Shown here: positions 1 to 8,608 of the stretch, one piece after another
Layout: each line of letters opens with the position of its first letter
Position numbering within the stretch: the first letter of the stretch is position 1
Source of the DNA: Paenibacillus sp. LS1
GTDB lineage: Bacteria > Bacillota > Bacilli > Paenibacillales > Paenibacillaceae
NCBI RefSeq assembly: GCF_026013365.1
Contig: NZ_JAPDOE010000014.1
Coordinates: 62,001-126,000 of the forward strand
Length of the DNA stretch: 64,000 nucleotides
Direction of reading: 5' to 3'
Notes under the pieces: model-generated
Told to the model about the DNA's origin: nothing
Database searches by the model: none
What the model saw: only the letters and a program-made list of their open reading frames with translations
Program-made: the position numbers and the translations under genes

Positions 1-617
1 AAGGAGAGATCCGCACCAGTCGGTGTACACCCTTCTCAGCTTTCAGATAACCATAAGCGTTATGTCCCTTGATCGACAACGTAACACTCTTGATCCCCGC
101 CTCATCACCTGGCAGATAATCCAGCACCTCAACCTTGAATCCACGCTTCTCGGACCAACGAGTGTACATCCGGAGCAGCATCTGTCCCCAATCTTGGGAC
201 TCGGTACCACCCGCACCCGGGTGAAGCTCCAGAATCGCATTCATCTTGTCGTACGGCTGATTCAGGAGCAGTTGAAGTTCGAAGTCTGCGACCTTATTGA
301 CGATCGCTGTAATACTGTTACCAATCTCGGTAGCGAGGTCTTCATCGCCTTCTTCGTCCGCCAGCTCGATCATCATCACCGCATCATCATAGTCCTGCTG
401 AAGTCTGGTGTATTGATCCACAGATCCCTTCACCGCATTTAGCTCAGCGATTACGGATTGTGCCTTGTCACTATCGTCCCAGAAATCTGGAGCAGACATC
501 TTCACTTCGAAGTTGCCGATCATCTCTTGCTTCAGATCTAAGTCAAAGAGACCCCCTAAGGTTTGTTAGTTTCTTACCTATTTCACGCAGGTCATGCTTC
601 ACGTTTGGATCGATCAT
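1..617 (-). CDS. prfB: Peptide chain release factor 2 (RF2), partial, with programmed +1 frameshift
   Basis: RF2 ends translation at UGA and UAA codons. The ATG at 617 follows an AAGAGGAA ribosome site. Codon 25 is an in-frame TGA at 545-543, preceded by CTT (548-546), with an internal AGGGGG Shine-Dalgarno-like site at 557-552. This is the classic CTT-TGA-C autoregulatory frameshift layout. After a +1 shift the frame runs to the window edge and reads family-typical RF2 sequence, including [20 protein letters not shown] and a later [10 protein letters not shown]. The GGQ catalytic loop lies beyond the edge. It sits downstream of secA on the same strand, as in B. subtilis. Identification is secure. 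The frameshift is read directly from sequence, and its regulatory role is known from the family. Confidence 0.95.
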
Positions 618-904
618 GTGCAATTCCTCTTTTCATTAAGATAAGCTCCCCGCATCCAGGGCATTCCTCCAGACCAAGCATCAGATGCGCCAACCTGGTG
701 TTGAGATCACTGATATATCAGTATATCTCTTTCCCGTGATCATGGTCATATGATTATAACTATGCACCATTAATCAGTTTTGCATCCTTCACTTCATCCT
801 ATGGAATACCCGGCTGCGAGGAGCCGTTCATGTCATGCTATATAAGTTCACCTAGTTCATGTTACACCTGTTACTCCGATTACAGCAGCATCTTCCGATT
901 GCTC

Positions 905-1009
905 TTATCCCCAGATTTTCTTGATTCCCTCTTACAAGGGAAAAATCCGGGGATAAAGGCGAACGCTCCGCTTCTTCAGATTGCTTCTGCACTCTCCGTT
1001 ATGGTGTAA
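905..1009 (+). repeat. Dispersed structured repeat, copy 1
   Basis: This lies in the roughly 440-bp secA-prfB gap, where I see no gene. An outer stem TTATCCCCAGATTT / AAATCCGGGGATAA (one mismatch) encloses an inner stem TTCCCT/AGGGAA. A tail follows that contains GGCGAACGCTCCGCTTCTTC and ends near GTTATGGTGTAA. Copies at 51401-51505 (reverse) and 63791-63900 share the outer stem and tail. This copy is antisense to the flanking genes. Function is unknown; it could also act as a terminator after secA. Confidence 0.8.
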
Positions 1010-1057
1010 AATCGAGGTTCAACTTATTACACTAAAGTGTATAAAAAAACCATCGCT

Positions 1058-3562
1058 CTACTCTTGACCGTGACAGTGTTTGAACTTCTTGCCACTACCG
1101 CATGGGCATGGATCGTTACGTCCGATTTGGTCAGAAACCTTCACTGGACGTTTCTCAGCAGGCTCACCGCTTGTCGAGATCTGACTTTCCTCAACAACCG
1201 CTTGACGCTCCTGATTGCTCTCGATCTGTGCTCTCATAACGTAAGTCGCTACTTCTTCCTGAATCGAAGCGATCATCTGATGGAACATCTCGAAGCCTTC
1301 GAACTGGTACTCACGCAGTGGATCTGTACCGCCGTAGGCGCGAAGGTGGATACCTTGACGCAATTGATCCATTGCATCAATATGATCCATCCACTTGCTG
1401 TCTACTGCACGGAGCACAACCACTTTCTCGAACTCACGAACCATCTCTTCGCCAATTCGCTCTTCACGTGCATTGTACTTGTTCTGAACTTTCGTAAACA
1501 GGTATTCGATAATCTCTTCTGCTTCCTTGCCCCACAGGTCATCTTTCGTTACTGAACCATCATCCAGCAATTTGCTGTTCATGTAATCGGCAACTTCCTG
1601 CAGCTCCCAGTTTTCCGGAATATCGTCGCCACAATGTGCTTCAACGATACGTTCAATGGAAGGTTTGATCATATCCATAACTATCTGTTTGATGTTTTCG
1701 GACTCCAGTACCTCGCGGCGCTGTTTATATATAATTTCACGTTGTTGGTTCATTACATCATCATATTGGAGAACGACTTTACGCACGTCAAAGTTATTAC
1801 CTTCAACACGCTTCTGCGCTGATTCTACTGCACGGGTAATCATCCGGCTCTCGATCGGTTGGTCTTCTTCAAAACCAAGACGCTCCATCATGTTCAGTAC
1901 ATTGTCTGCACCGAAACGTCTCATCAATTCATCACCCAGTGACAGGTAGAATTGTGTAGAACCCGGGTCACCTTGGCGTCCCGCACGACCACGCAGCTGA
2001 TTATCAATCCGGCGTGATTCGTGACGCTCTGTACCGATGATATGAAGGCCACCTACTTCAGCTACACCTTCACCCAAGATTATATCCGTACCCCGTCCAG
2101 CCATGTTGGTTGCAATCGTTACTGCACCCGCTTGTCCAGCTCCTGTGATGATCTCTGCTTCTTCCGCGTGGTACTTGGCGTTCAGTACCTGGTGTTTGAC
2201 ACCACGGCGCTTAAGCATGTCAGACAGACGTTCAGAGTTCTCGATGGACACTGTACCTACCAGAATCGGTTGATTCTTGCTGTGACGTTCCACGATTTCT
2301 TCTACAACTGCTTTGAACTTGCCATCGATGCTCTTGTACACAACATCTGCCATGTCGTCCCGTTTGTTTGGACGGTTGGTTGGAATTTGCAGTACTTCGA
2401 GACCGTAGATTTTTTTAAACTCTTCTTCCTCGGTTTTCGCTGTACCCGTCATCCCCGCAAGTTTACGGTACATCCGGAAATAGTTCTGGAAGGTAATCGT
2501 AGCAAGCGTCATGCTCTCGTTTTGTACTTCAATGCCTTCTTTGGCTTCAATCGCCTGGTGCAATCCATCACTGTAACGACGTCCAGACATCAGACGACCT
2601 GTGAATTCATCGACGATCATGACTTCCTCATCACTGACAACATAATCCACGTCACGACGCATGATTACGTTGGCTTTCAAGCCCTGTACGATGTGATGGT
2701 TGAGAGTAACGTTGGCATGATCATACAAGTTCTCGATACCAAATGCTTTCTCTGCTTTTGCCACGCCCGCCTCAGTCAACGCTACGGATTTCACCTTAAT
2801 GTCTACCGTAAAGTCTTCTTCTGGAACCAGACGTTTCACAAAACGATCTGCTGCGTAGTACATGTCCGTCGACTTCTGAGCTTGTCCAGAGATAATGAGT
2901 GGCGTACGCGCCTCATCGACCAGGATGGAGTCCACTTCATCAATGATACAGAAGAACAATGGACGTTGTACCATTTGCTCTTTGTAGAGCACCATGTTGT
3001 CACGCAGATAGTCAAAACCAAACTCGTTGTTCGTTCCGTACGTAATATCACATGCATATGCATGTTGTTTCAAAGCATGGTCCATACCGCTCAGGTTAAC
3101 CCCTACCGTCATGCCCATGAATTCATAGATTTGTCCCATTTCCTGGCTATCCCGCTGTGCCAAATAGTCATTGACCGTGACCACGTGTACACCTTTGGAC
3201 ATCAACGCGTTCAGATATACTGGAAGTGTTCCTACCAGCGTTTTACCTTCACCCGTTTTCATCTCGGAAATACGGCCTTCATGCAGAGCGATACCGCCCA
3301 GCATCTGTACATCGTAGTGGCGTTTGCCCAATACACGGCGTGAAGCCTCACGTACGGTTGCAAATGCCTCTGGAAGAAGTTCATCTGTCGTTTCTCCCTT
3401 TTCAATACGAGCACGGTATTCGTCCGTTTTGCCTTTCAGTTGTTCATCAGACAACGCCTGAAGTTGTGGTTCCAGTTTATTGATCACATCGACCGTCTTC
3501 ATCAGACGTTTAACATCACGTTCGTTCATGTCGCCGAAGATCTTTTTGACAAGTCCTAGCAT
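1058..3562 (-). CDS. secA: Preprotein translocase ATPase SecA
   Basis: SecA is the cytosolic ATPase motor that pushes preproteins through SecYEG. The protein shows the SecA DEAD motor: [20 protein letters not shown] carries Walker [18 protein letters not shown] the DEAR-type Walker B, and [10 protein letters not shown] the second motor domain. It ends with the zinc/SecB-binding tail [15 protein letters not shown] place the start at the ATG at 3562 ([10 protein letters not shown]), which gives 834 residues and follows an AAAGGGG ribosome site. An open extension to 3610 has no family support. It sits between hpf and prfB, as in B. subtilis, and presumably exports the many signal-peptide proteins in this window. 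Confidence 0.98.
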   Translation of the reverse strand: MLGLVKKIFGDMNERDVKRLMKTVDVINKLEPQLQALSDEQLKGKTDEYRARIEKGETTDELLPEAFATVREASRRVLGKRHYDVQMLGGIALHEGRISEMKTGEGKTLVGTLPVYLNALMSKGVHVVTVNDYLAQRDSQEMGQIYEFMGMTVGVNLSGMDHALKQHAYACDITYGTNNEFGFDYLRDNMVLYKEQMVQRPLFFCIIDEVDSILVDEARTPLIISGQAQKSTDMYYAADRFVKRLVPEEDFTVDIKVKSVALTEAGVAKAEKAFGIENLYDHANVTLNHHIVQGLKANVIMRRDVDYVVSDEEVMIVDEFTGRLMSGRRYSDGLHQAIEAKEGIEVQNESMTLATITFQNYFRMYRKLAGMTGTAKTEEEEFKKIYGLEVLQIPTNRPNKRDDMADVVYKSIDGKFKAVVEEIVERHSKNQPILVGTVSIENSERLSDMLKRRGVKHQVLNAKYHAEEAEIITGAGQAGAVTIATNMAGRGTDIILGEGVAEVGGLHIIGTERHESRRIDNQLRGRAGRQGDPGSTQFYLSLGDELMRRFGADNVLNMMERLGFEEDQPIESRMITRAVESAQKRVEGNNFDVRKVVLQYDDVMNQQREIIYKQRREVLESENIKQIVMDMIKPSIERIVEAHCGDDIPENWELQEVADYMNSKLLDDGSVTKDDLWGKEAEEIIEYLFTKVQNKYNAREERIGEEMVREFEKVVVLRAVDSKWMDHIDAMDQLRQGIHLRAYGGTDPLREYQFEGFEMFHQMIASIQEEVATYVMRAQIESNQERQAVVEESQISTSGEPAEKRPVKVSDQIGRNDPCPCGSGKKFKHCHGQE

Positions 3563-3807
3563 GGTATACCCCTTTCGTGCAAAACAGAATAGACCCCCTG
3601 TTGCCGCCATGCGACACCATCGGATGGATGTTGCTCCACTTGCCCGGGGGTGACAAACAATATAAAAAGTAATATGGATGAATCAACTCCAGGCTTGCCA
3701 AGGGTTCCTCATGAAGCTGATTCGGTGTTCAAACGGATCCGGTTATTAGAAAACTAGCCGAAGCCCGAGCCTTGCGAATCATGTTCATGGTGCTGTGCCT
3801 GTCATTG

Positions 3808-3835
3808 ATTATGATTAGCGATCATTCGTTGACAA
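3808..3835 (-). promoter_or_regulatory. Candidate proximal sigma-A promoter for secA
   Basis: The -35 is TTGTCA (3835-3830), with a 16-bp spacer and -10 CATAAT (3813-3808), facing secA. The match is moderate. Confidence 0.35.
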
Positions 3836-3868
3836 TTCCTCATCAGGACAATGATTCTCTTTGCATAA

Positions 3869-3897
3869 ATTGTAACAGTTTGTAAGGGCCGCCGCAA
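3869..3897 (-). promoter_or_regulatory. Candidate distal sigma-A promoter for secA
   Basis: The -35 is TTGCGG (3897-3892), with a 17-bp spacer and -10 TACAAT (3874-3869), facing secA. Confidence 0.4.
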
Positions 3898-4226
3898 CAC
3901 GCCACGGCACACTTCTTTGAACTTCTGAGACATATCAAATCGAGTTTTAGTGCAAAAAATCACAGTCGTTAGCGGAAGCCTTCGATTGTCATGTTTCGTT
4001 TTGCAGGATAGACGGTGCTACCAACGAATTTTGATGGTAAATTTGGATGGAAATCTCAATATCTAGTTCTCGAATGCATGTGTACGAATATTTTCGTAAT
4101 CATGCGAATCTGGTGGTAAAGTTGTACAGATTGTGATTCTTCTTATTATCTATTAGACGCAGCAGCATAGGGAATAGTTTCACCATTTTATTTCCAAAGG
4201 TCATTTCCCAGCCCCTTTACGCACAA

Positions 4227-4259
4227 AAGAGCCCCATCCCCTGAGGGATGGAAGCTCTT
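4227..4259 (-). terminator. Terminator after hpf
   Basis: AAGAGC and CATCCC pair with GGGATG and GCTCTT around a CTGA loop. On the minus strand a short T run follows. It lies just downstream of hpf. Confidence 0.75.
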
Positions 4260-4268
4260 GTTAAGTCT

Positions 4269-4295
4269 AATCCAGGAAACTACAGTTCCTGGATT
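4269..4295. repeat. Second hairpin downstream of hpf
   Basis: AATCCAGGAA (4269-4278) pairs perfectly with TTCCTGGATT (4286-4295). It lies between the hpf stop and the terminator-like hairpin and has no T run of its own. It may protect the 3' end of the mRNA or help termination. Confidence 0.5.
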
Positions 4296-4350
4296 CATTA
4301 TTATTAGATATTCATATGCAAGTCCGATCCGATGATCTTGTACGTTAAGA

Positions 4351-4914
4351 TTAACCTTGTTCGATCAATCCGTACTTACCATCGTTCCGTTTGTAAACAA
4401 CACTTACTTCTTCACTGTCAATGTTGGAGAATACGAAGAAATTGTGACCAACCATGTTCATTTGGAGGATTGCCTCTTCCACGTCCATTGGTTTCAACAT
4501 AAAGCGTTTCGTCCGTACGACTTCCAAATCATCGTCATCCGTGTCCGCATCCAGTTCAGCTGTAGCTACAGTACCTGTTGGATCTTCAACGAAGAGTGTT
4601 TTCAGGCTGCCTTCCTGGCGGAACTTACGGTTAATTTTTGTTTTGTGTTTGCGGATCTGACGTTCCAGCTTGTCCACCACAGAGTCAATGGATGCGTACA
4701 TATCGTCGCTCTCATCCTCAGCGCGGAGCACAATGCCTTTCAAAGGGATCGTCACCTCTACCGTATGCAAACCTCTCGTCGTGCTCAATGTGACAGCACC
4801 GTCAGAGTTAAGGGGTGCATCGAAATACTTCTCGAGTCTACTCAACTTTTTGTCGACATAATCCTTCAAAGCATCAGTAACCTCGATTTGTTGACCTCGA
4901 ATACTTAAATTCAT
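4351..4914 (-). CDS. hpf: Ribosome hibernation promoting factor, long form
   Basis: Long HPF binds 30S subunits and pairs 70S ribosomes into inactive 100S dimers in stationary phase. The ATG at 4914 (MNLSIRGQQIEVTDALKDYV) follows a strong GGAGGAG site and gives 187 residues. The upstream open frame to 5070 runs through the promoter and is rejected. Residues 1 to about 100 form the RaiA-like ribosome-binding domain. The C-terminal part, with RFMLKPMDVEEAILQMNMVG and HNFFVFSN, is the dimerisation domain that marks the long form. It sits between csp and secA; in B. subtilis the homologue (yvyD) also lies between fliT and secA. Confidence 0.95.
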   Translation of the reverse strand: MNLSIRGQQIEVTDALKDYVDKKLSRLEKYFDAPLNSDGAVTLSTTRGLHTVEVTIPLKGIVLRAEDESDDMYASIDSVVDKLERQIRKHKTKINRKFRQEGSLKTLFVEDPTGTVATAELDADTDDDDLEVVRTKRFMLKPMDVEEAILQMNMVGHNFFVFSNIDSEEVSVVYKRNDGKYGLIEQG

Positions 4915-4945
4915 AGGGCACTCCTCCTTTTTCCTTTGCCACTTC

Positions 4946-4975
4946 ATTATAACACGAATGTAAGCGCCATGTAAA
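4946..4975 (-). promoter_or_regulatory. Sigma-A-type promoter of hpf
   Basis: The -35 is TTTACA (4975-4970), with an 18-bp spacer and a perfect -10 TATAAT (4951-4946), about 30 bp before the hpf start. I did not find a clear sigma-B or sigma-H site, though the B. subtilis homologue uses those. Confidence 0.6.
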
Positions 4976-5240
4976 AACTCCCGGTGACCGAATAATGACA
5001 TCTGTTCAAGCCACATCTGCCAACGTAGGCATAACGCCATATTTCGCGATATTTCATCATATTCAGCCATAATCGTATATTTGCATGGAATGTCTTATTA
5101 GGCGCTTGATGATGTATTTAACCGTTTTTGAGCTTGCTCAATCTATTATGTAAAATGAACTTCAATCTATCTCTTGAAACTACCAGATTTATAAGAATAT
5201 CGATTCTCAACTGATCCTCAAATCTCGAATCTATTAGAAC

Positions 5241-5270
5241 AAAAAAAGACCCCGGAAAGTACCGGAGTCT
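5241..5270 (-). terminator. Terminator of the cold-shock gene
   Basis: On the minus strand AGACTCCGG pairs with CCGGGGTCT, followed by seven T. It is a textbook rho-independent terminator. Confidence 0.9.
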
Positions 5271-5335
5271 GATGCTAGCGATAATTCAATTTGGTAACCA
5301 TCTAACCATATATGTAGGTCGGATTGTCCGGATGA

Positions 5336-5533
5336 TTATAATTTGATTACGTTAGCTGCTTGCGGTCCACGTGCGCCTTCGACGATGTCGAATTCTACGG
5401 ATTGACCTTCTTCCAAAGTTTTGAATCCTTCGGTTTGAATTGCGGAGAAATGTACGAATACGTCGCCGCCATCTTCAGTCTCAATGAAACCGTAACCTTT
5501 TTCTGCGTTGAACCATTTTACTTTACCTTGCAT
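5336..5533 (-). CDS. Cold shock protein, CspA/CspB family
   Basis: This is a 65-residue single cold-shock (OB-fold) domain that binds single-stranded RNA and acts as an RNA chaperone. The RNP1-like KGYGFIE and RNP2-like VFVHFSAI motifs are both intact, and the protein starts [18 protein letters not shown]. It has its own promoter and terminator, so it is a monocistronic unit inserted between fliT and hpf. The leader is about 60 nt, shorter than the long cold-box leaders of some csp genes. Which csp paralogue it is cannot be told from this window. Confidence 0.95.
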   Translation of the reverse strand: MQGKVKWFNAEKGYGFIETEDGGDVFVHFSAIQTEGFKTLEEGQSVEFDIVEGARGPQAANVIKL

Positions 5534-5600
5534 GCACTAACATTCCCTTCGTCATCAAATGAAGTGAAGCTTTCGGCCTTAACCTCTGCCCACAATTCAG

Positions 5601-5630
5601 ATAATACCATCCAAAGTTATCCATTGTCAA
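5601..5630 (-). promoter_or_regulatory. Sigma-A promoter of the cold-shock gene
   Basis: The -35 is a perfect TTGACA (5630-5625), with an 18-bp spacer and -10 TATTAT (5606-5601). It faces csp. Confidence 0.7.
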
Positions 5631-5762
5631 TTGGAAACGTAAATGTTTTCTTGGAATTTTTTGTAGATTAATTGGGGATTGTGTTGAAAGGTGGTATATC
5701 TTGAATATATCAGGAAATTGGCCGGTTGATAAGTCTATTTATGATGTATTAATGATAGCACG

Positions 5763-5799
5763 AAAAACCCCGCACTGAGTATTTGCCAGTACGGGGTTT
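5763..5799 (-). terminator. Terminator after fliT
   Basis: AAACCCCGTACTG pairs with CAGTGCGGGGTTT (one mismatch) and is followed by T on the minus strand. It ends the flaG-fliD-fliS-fliT unit. Confidence 0.9.
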
Positions 5800-5825
5800 C
5801 GTTATAATTATTGGATACATTTGTA

Positions 5826-6185
5826 CTACTTTCGTTTGTCCATAAGGTAGCTTTCAGAAGCATATTTTGATTCATATACTGTACGCTGCGTTTTGGCCGT
5901 ATTTCGTTGGAGCAACCATTCCTGCGCTTCATTTTTAAGTGAGGACATACGTTTCTCAATCATCGTATCATATGCCAAAACTTGCTTCAGCGCTTCTTTT
6001 TGCAGATCACTCATCTCTTGAACGTCCAAAACAGCATGCAATTGCTGCACTATAAGTTGGCGCTCTTCAACAAATTGTTCTACATGATCAGAATCTTGAG
6101 TTTCTAAATCTTTGATAAAATTCTGCGTAAGCTCAGATAGTTGACTGAGAACATTGTTTATCAAAGTCTTGTTGCTACTACTCAT
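5826..6185 (-). CDS. fliT: FliT-like flagellar export chaperone
   Basis: This is a small (119-residue), mostly helical protein. Position rather than strong motifs supports FliT: it directly follows fliS, and its ATG at 6185 overlaps the fliS stop in an ATGA arrangement, implying translational coupling. FliT in other bacteria is the export chaperone for the filament cap FliD, encoded two genes upstream here. The open frame extends to 6227 inside fliS; I prefer the overlapping start MSSSNKTLINNVLSQL. The sequence is rich in Q, E and L and suits a helical bundle. The function is inferred from synteny. Confidence 0.75.
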   Translation of the reverse strand: MSSSNKTLINNVLSQLSELTQNFIKDLETQDSDHVEQFVEERQLIVQQLHAVLDVQEMSDLQKEALKQVLAYDTMIEKRMSSLKNEAQEWLLQRNTAKTQRTVYESKYASESYLMDKRK

Positions 6186-6565
6186 TGAGCTGAAGCTCCC
6201 ATTGCTTGTTTGCTTGCTACAACCCAAGTCTCACGCAGTTCTTGAAAATACCCCAAAGCTTCTTCCCCATGCTTTATATCTTTTTTAATATTGGCTTGAA
6301 TCAACAAATGGTTCATGTACTCGTACAGCGAGAACAAATCTTTAGAGACAGGATAAGATAAATTCAACGTAGACATTAGCTCGCTAACAATCGTTTGAGC
6401 TTTACCGAGGTTCACATTCGCTTTAGAATAATCCTTAGTTTTAATTCCTTCCAAGCCCATTTTCGTAAATCGAATTGCACCATCATACAACATAATAACC
6501 AGTTGCCCTGGAGTAGATGTTTGAACTGAAGACTGCTTATACTTGTCATAAGGAGATGTAATCAT
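6182..6565 (-). CDS. fliS: Flagellar export chaperone FliS
   Basis: FliS binds the C-terminus of newly made flagellin and stops it polymerising in the cytoplasm. The 127-residue protein starts MITSPYDKYKQSSVQTSTPG and contains QLVIMLYDGAIRF, a strong FliS signature, followed by helices. It lies 24 bp after fliD and overlaps fliT by 4 bp. In B. subtilis FliS also promotes secretion and acts in the FliW/CsrA flagellin homeostasis loop, and the other partners of that loop are present upstream. Confidence 0.96.
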   Translation of the reverse strand: MITSPYDKYKQSSVQTSTPGQLVIMLYDGAIRFTKMGLEGIKTKDYSKANVNLGKAQTIVSELMSTLNLSYPVSKDLFSLYEYMNHLLIQANIKKDIKHGEEALGYFQELRETWVVASKQAMGASAQ

Positions 6566-6589
6566 GCCAAACTATTCCCCCTTTTATTT

Positions 6590-8071
6590 TTATTGAAAAT
6601 AACTTGATAAACTAGAGGACTGTGACTGGAATTGACTCATAGCTTTTTCCATTGCGGCAAACTGTTTGTAATATCGAGTCTCCCAAACAGTCATTTTTCT
6701 ATCCAAGTCCGAAATCCTCTTGTTATAATTTTTCAACTGTTCGCCCATACTACTCTCCGTTTTCAGGGTCATACTTGCGTCGGTATCCGTCTTAGAGGTA
6801 CCTACTTTTTTAACCAACATATCCAGAGTTGAGTTCAACTCTTTTCTCAATCCACTAAATATAGCAGGATTGTTAGCGTCGGTAGAAGGGCCCCTAAAAG
6901 CACTCAGGATTCTATCGGGATTACTATCCAACGCGTTTTTAAGTTTAACTTCATCAATCTGTAGCTTACCCTTTTCATAATATTGCCCTGTTGTTATTCC
7001 TGCCTCACTTAGCACTTTCAAGTTTCCTGTAATGACAGACCTCATGGAGGCTACGGCCGAGCTTAGAATGGTATCATTCTTCAAAAGCCCACTTTTGGCT
7101 CGCTCTTCCCAGTTTTTAATGTCATCTTCCTTCATATCCTTCTTTTGGTCTGCGGTCAAAGGTGCGTAATCACGATACTTTTCTTCTGATAATCTGGTGT
7201 TCATTAATCCCAACAATTCATTGTAGGTATCTACAAAAGACTTGATTGTCTCCATCGCTTTTGTAGGATCGGACTGTGTTGTAACCTTGCTTGGTGAATT
7301 AACGTTTGTTTCTAAAAGAGTCAAATTCACACCATTCACTAACAAAGTATCTCCAGTAGTTTCATATTTCCGGGTACCTGAAGAAGTGGTAATGTTTACT
7401 TCCCCTTTTTCCGCAGCATTCGCTGACAAACCTAGCATAACCGATAAGGAACTCGTTTGAGGCTGACCATTACTTCCCGTCCCTAAAATTTCTTTTCCAT
7501 TTTCTCTTGAGGTAATCGTCAGCTTTCCACTGATTTCATCATAACTTGCGTTAGCTGTTGGGATTTCGGAATTAATACGAGATAATACGGTTGATAAAGA
7601 ATCTGTATTTTTGAATTCCAACGATTTATTATTAATATGAAGTTCATATTTTTCTGGCGGGGAGCCTGATTTATCAAGTTGTACTAAAGTAGTGCTTAGG
7701 CTTGCTTTTACACTAGGTGTTCCCGTCGTTAGTTCCGTTGCATTTTGTAAATTGGCCTTTTTGGCAAGCGTCTTCACCTCGACACTCATTGTTACAGAAA
7801 TCGCATCTGCATTTGCCTCGGCTCTAACCGCTGTTGTATTTCCGCTGACCGTTGATTTTTGAGTGTTTGTTGCTGCAGACAAATCCATTTGTTGTAATTT
7901 GTTGCTCAACTGCACAATTTTACTGTTTAATTGTCTGTAACTATCCCTGGTCCAATCTAGAATCTGTTTCTGTTGATTTAACTTATCCAGTGGAACTCTC
8001 TTCACTGTCATAAGAGATTTGACCATACTGTCAATATCCATACCCGAGAAGCCGTTAATTCTCATGTTCAT
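6590..8071 (-). CDS. fliD: Flagellar filament cap protein FliD
   Basis: FliD (HAP2) caps the growing filament and inserts flagellin subunits. The 493-residue protein begins MNMRINGFSGMDIDSMVKSL, the conserved FliD N-terminus, and has coiled-coil ends typical of axial proteins (N-terminal QQKQILDWTRDSYRQLN, C-terminal RKMTVWETRYYKQFAAMEKA). The middle is the variable outer domain with many S, T and N residues. The start at 8071 has GGAGGT upstream; an ATG two codons later is possible. Gene order flaG-fliD-fliS-fliT is the Firmicutes standard. Confidence 0.97.
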   Translation of the reverse strand: MNMRINGFSGMDIDSMVKSLMTVKRVPLDKLNQQKQILDWTRDSYRQLNSKIVQLSNKLQQMDLSAATNTQKSTVSGNTTAVRAEANADAISVTMSVEVKTLAKKANLQNATELTTGTPSVKASLSTTLVQLDKSGSPPEKYELHINNKSLEFKNTDSLSTVLSRINSEIPTANASYDEISGKLTITSRENGKEILGTGSNGQPQTSSLSVMLGLSANAAEKGEVNITTSSGTRKYETTGDTLLVNGVNLTLLETNVNSPSKVTTQSDPTKAMETIKSFVDTYNELLGLMNTRLSEEKYRDYAPLTADQKKDMKEDDIKNWEERAKSGLLKNDTILSSAVASMRSVITGNLKVLSEAGITTGQYYEKGKLQIDEVKLKNALDSNPDRILSAFRGPSTDANNPAIFSGLRKELNSTLDMLVKKVGTSKTDTDASMTLKTESSMGEQLKNYNKRISDLDRKMTVWETRYYKQFAAMEKAMSQFQSQSSSLSSYFQ

Positions 8072-8084
8072 TTATAGTAACCTC

Positions 8085-8477
8085 CTATACTTTTTCATCA
8101 ATCAGGATACCGGCAATTTCCATCATCTTCGCTACCAAATCCAATGTTTTTTCAGGCGGAATTTCGCGAATTAATTCACCGGTTTCTTTATTCAGGACTT
8201 TCACTAAGATTTGATGAGTTTTTTCATGAACGCTCATCTCCAAAGTTGTTGTAGGCCCCTGAAGGGCTTTTACAGCTTTGTCGATCGCTTTAATAAGATG
8301 TTCGTCACCAGACGGAATGCTAATACCTTGCCGTTCGAGCTTAGACATATCCACGCCGTTTCTCACCGCTTGAATGAGTTGTGTATTTGGATGTACTGAT
8401 GCTTCACTTACTTGACTTACAGAACTTGAAGTACTGTTGTTCACTGAATTCGTTGAAAGTGAGAACTGTAGATTCAT
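8085..8477 (-). CDS. flaG: FlaG family flagellar protein
   Basis: The 130-residue protein has a polar N-terminus and a conserved C-terminal half with TLEMSVHEKTHQILVKVLNK and ELIREIPPEKTLDLVAKMME, the signature of FlaG (B. subtilis YvyC). FlaG affects filament length in some bacteria, but its mechanism is unclear. It is the first gene of the flaG-fliD-fliS-fliT unit, 13 bp before fliD, and a sigma-D-like -10 element lies just upstream. Confidence 0.92.
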   Translation of the reverse strand: MNLQFSLSTNSVNNSTSSSVSQVSEASVHPNTQLIQAVRNGVDMSKLERQGISIPSGDEHLIKAIDKAVKALQGPTTTLEMSVHEKTHQILVKVLNKETGELIREIPPEKTLDLVAKMMEIAGILIDEKV

Positions 8478-8509
8478 CGTTCATCCCCCGATGGAATTAT
8501 TTATTATAT

Positions 8510-8517
8510 TTATCGGT
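8510..8517 (-). promoter_or_regulatory. Candidate sigma-D -10 element before flaG
   Basis: ACCGATAA at 8517-8510 is one base from the sigma-D -10 consensus GCCGATAA. The -35 at the right distance is poor, so this is tentative. Confidence 0.4.
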
Positions 8518-8608
8518 TGAATTAAAGAGAGAATGAAGAGGTATGGTAAATTAAAGTATCTCTTGGCTTTAGATCCAAAACCAATAAATTGGGTCAGGTA
8601 TAAAAAAT

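Larger units (their letters stand above)
3563..4226. other. Long non-coding stretch upstream of secA
   Basis: About 660 bp separate the secA start from the hpf terminator. Only very short open frames occur. The best is a 28-codon frame on the minus strand with no convincing ribosome site. Two sigma-A-like promoters facing secA can be drawn (separate entries), which imply a leader of roughly 240 nt or more. Nothing else is recognised. Confidence 0.5.

Noticed and set aside
2021-3343. Plus-strand open frame of 440 codons
   Set aside because: It lies entirely opposite secA. The composition is antisense-like (Cys, Phe, His-rich) with no ribosome site or family signature.
3563-3610. N-terminal extension of secA
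   Set aside because: The extra 16 residues have no family match, and a strong ribosome site precedes the ATG at 3562.
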